Translations under genes and position numbers: made by a program | Shown here: one piece after another, positions 7,932 through 12,387 of the stretch | Numbering within the stretch: position 1 is the first letter of the stretch | Layout: each line of letters begins with the position of its first letter | The notes under the pieces: generated by a model | The model's database searches: none | What the model was told of the DNA's origin: nothing | What the model saw: only the letters and a program-made list of their open reading frames with translations | NCBI RefSeq assembly: GCF_000611645.1 | Contig: NW_014011931.1 | Span: 1-12,387 of the forward strand | Reading direction: 5' to 3' | Origin: Monoraphidium neglectum | Lineage: Eukaryota; Chlorophyta; Chlorophyceae; Sphaeropleales; Selenastraceae | Length of the DNA: 12,387 nucleotides

Positions 7932-10419
7932 TCACATGGGCATGCGAAAGGTGGACGCCCCGCAGCACACCGTCAGGGGGGCCACCAGCCGCGCCAGCCC
8001 CAGCGCCACGCGCCCTCCCGCCTCGTGTGCACGCTTCTGAATCTTGCGCAGCCCGCGCCGCAGCAGGCTGCGCTTGACAGGTGCAGGTGCCGCCAACGCC
8101 GCCGCAGAGGCCTGCTGCTCCTCAACAGCCTCCTGCTGTGGCGCGGCAAGCTGGGCTGCCACTGCCGCCGGCCCGGAGGCCGGCCTATCGTCGTAGGTGG
8201 CACCCGCAGATGCCAGGCACGCGGTCCCGGCGTCGGCCTGAGGGGCGCGCGTGGCCGCGCCGATGAGAGTGGGTGCGGCCGAGTCGCACAACGGCGCCTC
8301 GGCTTTTGTGACGCTCCTCCAAGAGCTTGTCGCCGACGATGTGCAGTCAGTGCGCTCAGCGCCCCTCTGCTGCATCTGCTTGAGGCACGGCCGATTGCAA
8401 ACGATCGCCACGACAGCTGTCGCTGCTCCTCCGCAGTCGTTGCAGCCCCAAACCTCCTTCTTGACGCCTGTAGTGGCCCCATCGCGCGCTGGTGATGACG
8501 CACTAACCTTGGACGCATTACTGGAGAAGCTGCCCCAGCTGTGGCAGAGGTCCAGGAGGGCCGCTGTGGGCTCCCAGGCGGCCGAGCCGCCGTCAGCGCA
8601 CGCGAGCCGCTGCGCCGTGGCGGGCGGCTGGTGGGACCAGTACCCCTGGCCGAGGTTCATGGTGGCAAAGGGCAGCGCCAGAGCCTCCTCAATGGTGGCA
8701 CGCGCATTCGGGTCGTCGCGGCCGAGGGCGGCGACGAAGGCGCGCAGCGCGGCTAGCAGGCTGCGCCAGGCGGGGTCCGCGGCCCAGGGCTCCGGGTCGG
8801 CGGCCACGGCGCGCGCGGCGGAGAGTGCGTCGATGACGTCAGCGCCCGCGTAGAAGCGGCGGCCGAGCGCCAGCTCAGCCAGCAGCTGGGCGAGGGCGCG
8901 GCAGTCGCAGGGCGGGGAAAAGGTGAGACCGATGCACATCAGGGCGCGCGCGCTGCCCGACGCGCCGTGTGAGTTGGCAAGCAGGATGGCGCGGGCGGCT
9001 TCTGGGGAGGTGTAAGAAAGGTCAGTAACGACCGGCGGCGCGTCTGGCGCCGACGGGCAGGCGGTGGACAGGCTGGCGATGCGGATGCGGGTGGCTCCGA
9101 GGGTGACGTTCGTGACAATCGTAGTCTGGTTCAGGTTGCCGTGCACATAGCCGTTCTGTGGGTTTTGAGGGGTATGTGGGCAGCGGCAGAGGTTCAGATG
9201 CGGTCAGGGGTCCTGAGTTGCGTTTTGGGTCGCATGTATGTCGACAAGCAATTTGCTGCCGCCGAAGTGTTGCAGGGTAAAAACAAAAACACTGGGCAGG
9301 AGCCGCATCGGCCAGGCGGGTGCTGCCGTGTGCTGACTGCACAGGTGGGCGGGACCCGCCGAACCTCACCCTGTGCAGCTCCGCAATCGCCGGCCCCAGC
9401 TGTCGCACGATGGCCTGCAGCATCACGGGCACCGCCGAGCGCGAAAGCGACGCCGCGTAGCGCCAGGCCGCCGCCCCCGCGACCAGGCTGCGGCCGCCGT
9501 CCTCGTAGACGATTGAAAAGGTGGTGCGGCCGACGACAACAGCGCGGATGGTCACGATGCCGTCGTGCTGGATGCGTCTGGCCGAGTCGATTTCGGCCAG
9601 TGTCTGCACGAGCAGCGGCGGGCGTCACGCAGGAAAGTGGGCGCGTGAGTAATTAGGCGTGCATCAGTCCGCGGTCCAGGCTCAAATGGTCGAATGTAGA
9701 CTGCGGGCGCTTGGCATCCAAGCAACTTGGTGTTGAAAAGCGGAGCCAAGCAGATCTGGGATCCCATGCTGGGCTGAGCAGACTGGCCAATGCAAGGAAA
9801 GCTTCCCATCAGGGTGCGTGGATGCGGCCTGGTATCGCGGCTGCGAGGCTGCAACGGGCAGGTGGCTGGCCACCGCGAGTGTCGTCCCACCTCGAGGAAC
9901 TGCCCCTCATCCGCCGCCAGCTGCCTCAGCCTCCAGCACTTGACGAGGGCGCGGCCGCCGTCGGGGGCGGCGGCGTGGAACAGGCGGCAGCCGGGCTGCG
10001 TGCAGGGGACGGCTGCATCCTCCCGGTAATCAAGGCTGGGGCGCCTTGGGTTGGGGCCCGAATTGGGTGGTGGATGGTGGTTGCTAAGTCCAAGGCTTGG
10101 CATTTGTGCAAAACTGCACGCAGGCAACGGCTTGCCTCTGCACCTGCCGTGCGCAGCGCACCAGCCGCACAGCCACTTCCTGCTTTTCTTATTGGCAAGC
10201 CCTTGCTGTGTGGCACAAGTGCGGCGGTCGCGCGCTGTGTCCAGGCCCGCGCCGTGACTGCGGCCACACGCCCGCTCACCAGCCCTCCCAGCCAAGCGGC
10301 ACTAGCGCCATCTGCTGCAGCTCCAAGACACGCCGCGCTTGGGTGCTGGCCTGCACTGCTGAGGGGCTGAGGGCGAACGCTGCACATGCCGCGCTGCGCG
10401 TCACGCTCGCGACTGCCAT
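7932..10419 (-). CDS. Predicted pseudokinase with putative plastid transit peptide and Cys/basic C-terminal extension
   Basis: Four exons (10419-10280, 10035-9891, 9603-9370, 9155-7932) join in phase (2, 0, 0) to about 580 residues. A kinase fold can be followed: RALVKCW with the beta-3 Lys79; an alpha-C helix, ETLAEIDSARR, with a candidate Glu99; hinge VYEDGG; the catalytic loop HGNLNQTTI at 178-186; SPE (APE equivalent) at 223-225; the CDCRALAQLLAELALGRRF helix with Asp257; and DDPNARATIEEAL near Arg325. In the loop the HRD Asp is Asn180, the Lys is Asn182 and the metal-binding Asn is Thr185; no Gly-rich loop or DFG is visible, so it should be catalytically dead. Residues 1-30 (MAVASVTRSAAC..., no acidic residue) resemble a plastid transit peptide. 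After the domain come a C-x2-C-x11-C-x3-C cluster (411-430), an Ala-rich linker and a basic KRSLLRRGLRKIQKR helix. In-frame ATGs at 10440 and 10311 are alternative starts. No close family is recognised. Confidence 0.84.
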
Positions 10420-10443
10420 GGGTGATGTATTTATAATCATGAT

Positions 10444-10599
10444 CTGTTAACTTCGAGCGACAAAGTCCAGCGTCGTAAGGGACTGTCACGAACAGGAGAG
10501 CTGCGTGGCGGATTTGCTACGTAGTACCCGCCGGAGGATGGAAGGAAGGGAGAGGGAGTTTTGAATCGCAAAAGTATGGATAGAAAAGGATATACTTAC
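10444..10599 (-). other. Possible 5'-UTR intron of the pseudokinase gene
   Basis: On the minus strand a near-perfect donor (GTAAGTAT) starts at 10599 and an acceptor (GTTAACAG) ends at 10444, three bases before the in-frame ATG at 10440. A CTTAC lies between as a possible branch site. If used, the TATAAATA at 10435-10428 is inside the transcript rather than a TATA box, and the long N-terminus is favoured. Confidence 0.35.
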
Positions 10600-10790
10600 A
10601 AATCAATGGCCGGAGCTTGAAGTCCACGAGCAGCATCCAAGTGGCAAGCTTCCCATCTGGGCAGTGCTGGCTTCACAGCACTCCCTCGAAGAGCCAGTGA
10701 CACTTGGCACAGGTTGTTTCCATCCCGCCATAAAGTGCGCCCCTCTCTTTCAGCAAGTCAGTGCCTGGCTGCAGGTTCAAGAGGCTCAAC

Positions 10791-10810
10791 CAAGGGGTGC
10801 TCACCCCTTG
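10791..10810. repeat. Perfect 9-bp inverted repeat with 2-nt spacer
   Basis: CAAGGGGTG, then CT, then CACCCCTTG. The arms are exact complements. It sits between divergent genes, so it may be a site for a dimeric DNA-binding protein or a cruciform/hairpin; the sequence alone does not decide. Confidence 0.6.
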
Positions 10811-11493
10811 CCGTCCCCTTAAGCTCGAGCTTCTCTCGCTGACGCAACGCAGATGCCGGCTTTGCAGCGCTGGGAGCCGAGCACGCTTCCCATGCCGTGG
10901 CCCTGCAGTGAAAACAGTCCTCTTGTGGCAGCCCTGCGGGTCGCTTATCCCACGACAGCCGTGAGCCAACTCCAGCAATTGTTGGCATACCATCTGCTGG
11001 GCGGCTGACGGCACGCTCGCACAGCTGCAGACGCTCCTTCGCCGCGGAACGGCGGCATGCTGGGGCAATACGTGAAGGCAGGGGTGCATGCTACCATGAA
11101 CGGACCCGGAGAACCATGATTTTGCGTGCGGGGCTCATTGCTGGCGTGCGGGGGCGTGAGGGAGGGCGCGCACAACACACCCCTGCACCCGCACTGCGGT
11201 ACCGAATCACCAGGCTCGGCCGCCCATGTGTTCTGGTCCAGTGAGGTACGATTCAGCGGTCCTGTATAATGCGGTTGTCAACTGGACCACCGTCCTGCAC
11301 ACGGGTTATTGGACAAGAGCTTTGAGCAAGGGTCACAGGTGCGGGTGCTGCCAGCACTGCACGGGCAGGTGACTCAGTGACAGCGTCCGTCTCCCGCCGG
11401 CGTTGGGCATCCTCCGTGCAGCACGTCAATCCAATCAAAACAATTTGTCGCTATCACTTCATCATATACGCATGGCAAGCAGCTGAGCTTGCA

Positions 11494-12387
11494 ATGCAGA
11501 TCTCCAGCCTCAGCACGAGCAGGGCGCACCGAGCCGTACGCGGGAGTGCCCTGATCAACAAGGGACCCTGCAAAGCTCCGTTGCCTCTCGCTCCGCGCCG
11601 GAACAGCCTGACAGCACGCGGCCGGAGTCGGGTAAATGCGGTGACCCAGCCACAGAAGAGCAACGCGGAGCGCTTTGTGGAGGAACTGCAGCTCGAAGCG
11701 GTAGCGCAGGAGCCGGAGGACTCTGTAGTCGTCGGCAGCATTGATGAGCTGCGCAGCAGACTCGTTGGGCTGCAGACGGAGGTGCGCGCCAAGCGCGCAT
11801 ACGCGCAGCTTGTGGCGAGGACAGGGGCAGGCGCCGTGCATGTCGATCCGGGCTGCCTGGGCTTGAATCCTGGCATGGTGTTGCGTACGGGCGTGTTGAT
11901 GCAGCCTCGACGGCTTCCAAGCCTTGGCGATGCTGGCAAAGTCGGCGTTTGCCCAGGAGTTGCCATCAGCATGACATCAGGGGCGGATGCATGCGGCCAT
12001 TTTCGCCCCGCCGGTTGCGTCCCCCTGCCTGCGCCTGCATGCACGTACCATGCACATTGCTCTGCGCGCCTTGCAAGGCAGCCTGCTGTCACTGGCCCCA
12101 TCCGCACCGCCGCACCCCCCGCGCTCTGCGGCGCCCAAGCAGACGTGCCGCTGCGTCTCACCCCCATCCCCGTTTGCAAGCGGCAACCTCCATACACCAT
12201 GCAACTGCCGACCCTCTGATTGTTTAATCGCCAGGTCAGCACCCTGGACGGGGAGGTCGACGCCCTCTACCGCTCCGCATTCCGCGGGGTCTCGGTATCG
12301 ATCCCCGCCGCCGCCGCCTCCGCCGCCGCCCCCGCCACCGCCGCCCCCTCCGCCGTCGCCGCCGCCGCGACCGCGCGCGCGCCGCGC
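11494..12387 (+). CDS. Putative plastid-targeted protein with short coiled-coil, partial (N-terminal part)
   Basis: Family not recognised. Exon 1 (11494-11811) joins exon 2 (12235 to the window end) in phase 0; the intron 11812-12234 ends TTTAATCGCCAG. An alternative donor at 11833 (GCC then GTGCAT) is also phase 0 and would add seven residues. The ATG at 11494 is the first in frame. Residues 1-50 are rich in Ser, Arg, Ala and Leu without acidic residues, as in plastid transit peptides. Next come an acidic linker and a helical segment SIDELRSRLVGLQTEVRAKRAYAQL that continues across the splice into STLDGEVDALYRSAF, a likely short coiled coil. An Ala/Pro/Ser linker follows, open at the right edge (157 residues visible). 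Such linkers usually precede a folded domain, which would lie outside the window. The gene is divergent from the pseudokinase, 1.07 kb away. Confidence 0.62.
12307..12372 (+). repeat. GCC-rich triplet tract encoding Ala/Pro/Ser linker
   Basis: Mostly GCC codons with CCC, TCC and ACC interruptions, in frame with exon 2 of the putative plastid protein. It encodes an Ala-rich flexible linker and has strong strand composition skew (C-rich on plus). Confidence 0.7.

Larger units (their letters stand above)
10420..11493. promoter_or_regulatory. Divergent upstream region of the pseudokinase and plastid-protein genes
   Basis: This 1.07 kb separates two genes transcribed outward, so both promoters should be here. 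It includes a lower-GC stretch at about 10430-10620, a purine-rich run near 10540-10560, and an inverted repeat at 10791-10810. An open frame on the minus strand at 10673-11089 ends in CAKCHWLFEGVL but has no recognisable domain or splice logic, and I do not call it a gene. Confidence 0.5.

Noticed and set aside
10428..10435. TATAAATA as the pseudokinase TATA box
   Set aside because: Too close to the favoured ATG and inside an open frame that extends to an upstream ATG with a splice acceptor just before it; kept only as an alternative.
9799..10657. AAGCTTCCCATC occurring at 9799-9810 and 10646-10657
   Set aside because: A 12-nt match with dissimilar flanks is weak evidence for a repeat family.
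10765..10800. GGTTCAAGAGGC resembling a tRNA B box
   Set aside because: No matching A box, acceptor stem or anticodon arm could be drawn around it.
10673..11089. 138-codon minus-strand open frame ending CAKCHWLFEGVL
   Set aside because: One CxxC motif is not enough; no family resemblance and it lies in a divergent promoter region.
1..12387. CRISPR arrays, insertion sequences, viral or transposon genes, rRNA
   Set aside because: No spaced direct repeats, transposase or polymerase motifs, terminal repeats or rRNA-like stretches were seen; all repeats are microsatellites or coding triplet runs.

Overview
The window reads as nuclear DNA of a GC-rich green alga (core Chlorophyta). It has spliced genes with GT-AG introns, very high third-position GC in exons, long Ala/Ser/Gly/Gln/Pro homopeptide runs, CAG/CTG and GT/CA microsatellites, organelle-targeting N-termini, and no bacterial operon or ribosome-binding-site logic. 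Gene models below were built by hand from reading-frame continuity and splice phase, so exon edges are inferences unless stated.

Layout, left to right. (1) 1-3223, minus: a large, mostly disordered protein with a 16-residue Gln run, a Glu/Gln-rich stretch and a short conserved-looking core spread over the last three exons; it runs off the left edge. (2) 3279-3855, minus: weak, fragmentary coding patches with an F-box-like look, either a small gene, the 5' end of gene 1, or a relic. (3) About 3856-4272: candidate shared upstream region. (4) 4273-6280, plus: a two-exon PP2C phosphatase of the PPTC7/Ptc7 type, the clearest gene here. Its single intron carries a long GT tract near the 5' splice site and a CA tract near the 3' splice site. 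(5) 6281-7931: convergent intergenic DNA with no supported gene. (6) 7932-10419, minus: a four-exon protein with a kinase-like fold whose catalytic-loop residues are replaced (pseudokinase) plus a Cys-containing, basic C-terminal extension. (7) 10420-11493: divergent upstream region, with a possible 5'-UTR intron and a perfect 9-bp inverted repeat. (8) 11494 to the right edge, plus: the N-terminal part of a predicted plastid-targeted protein with a short helical segment, one intron and an Ala-rich linker.

The genes do not form an obvious pathway. A phosphatase and a kinase-like protein, each with a possible organelle-targeting N-terminus, lie convergently, but nothing in the sequence links their functions. 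The observations I would check first are the complementary repeats bracketing the PP2C intron, the pseudokinase, and the F-box-like patches in the 3.3-3.9 kb gap.
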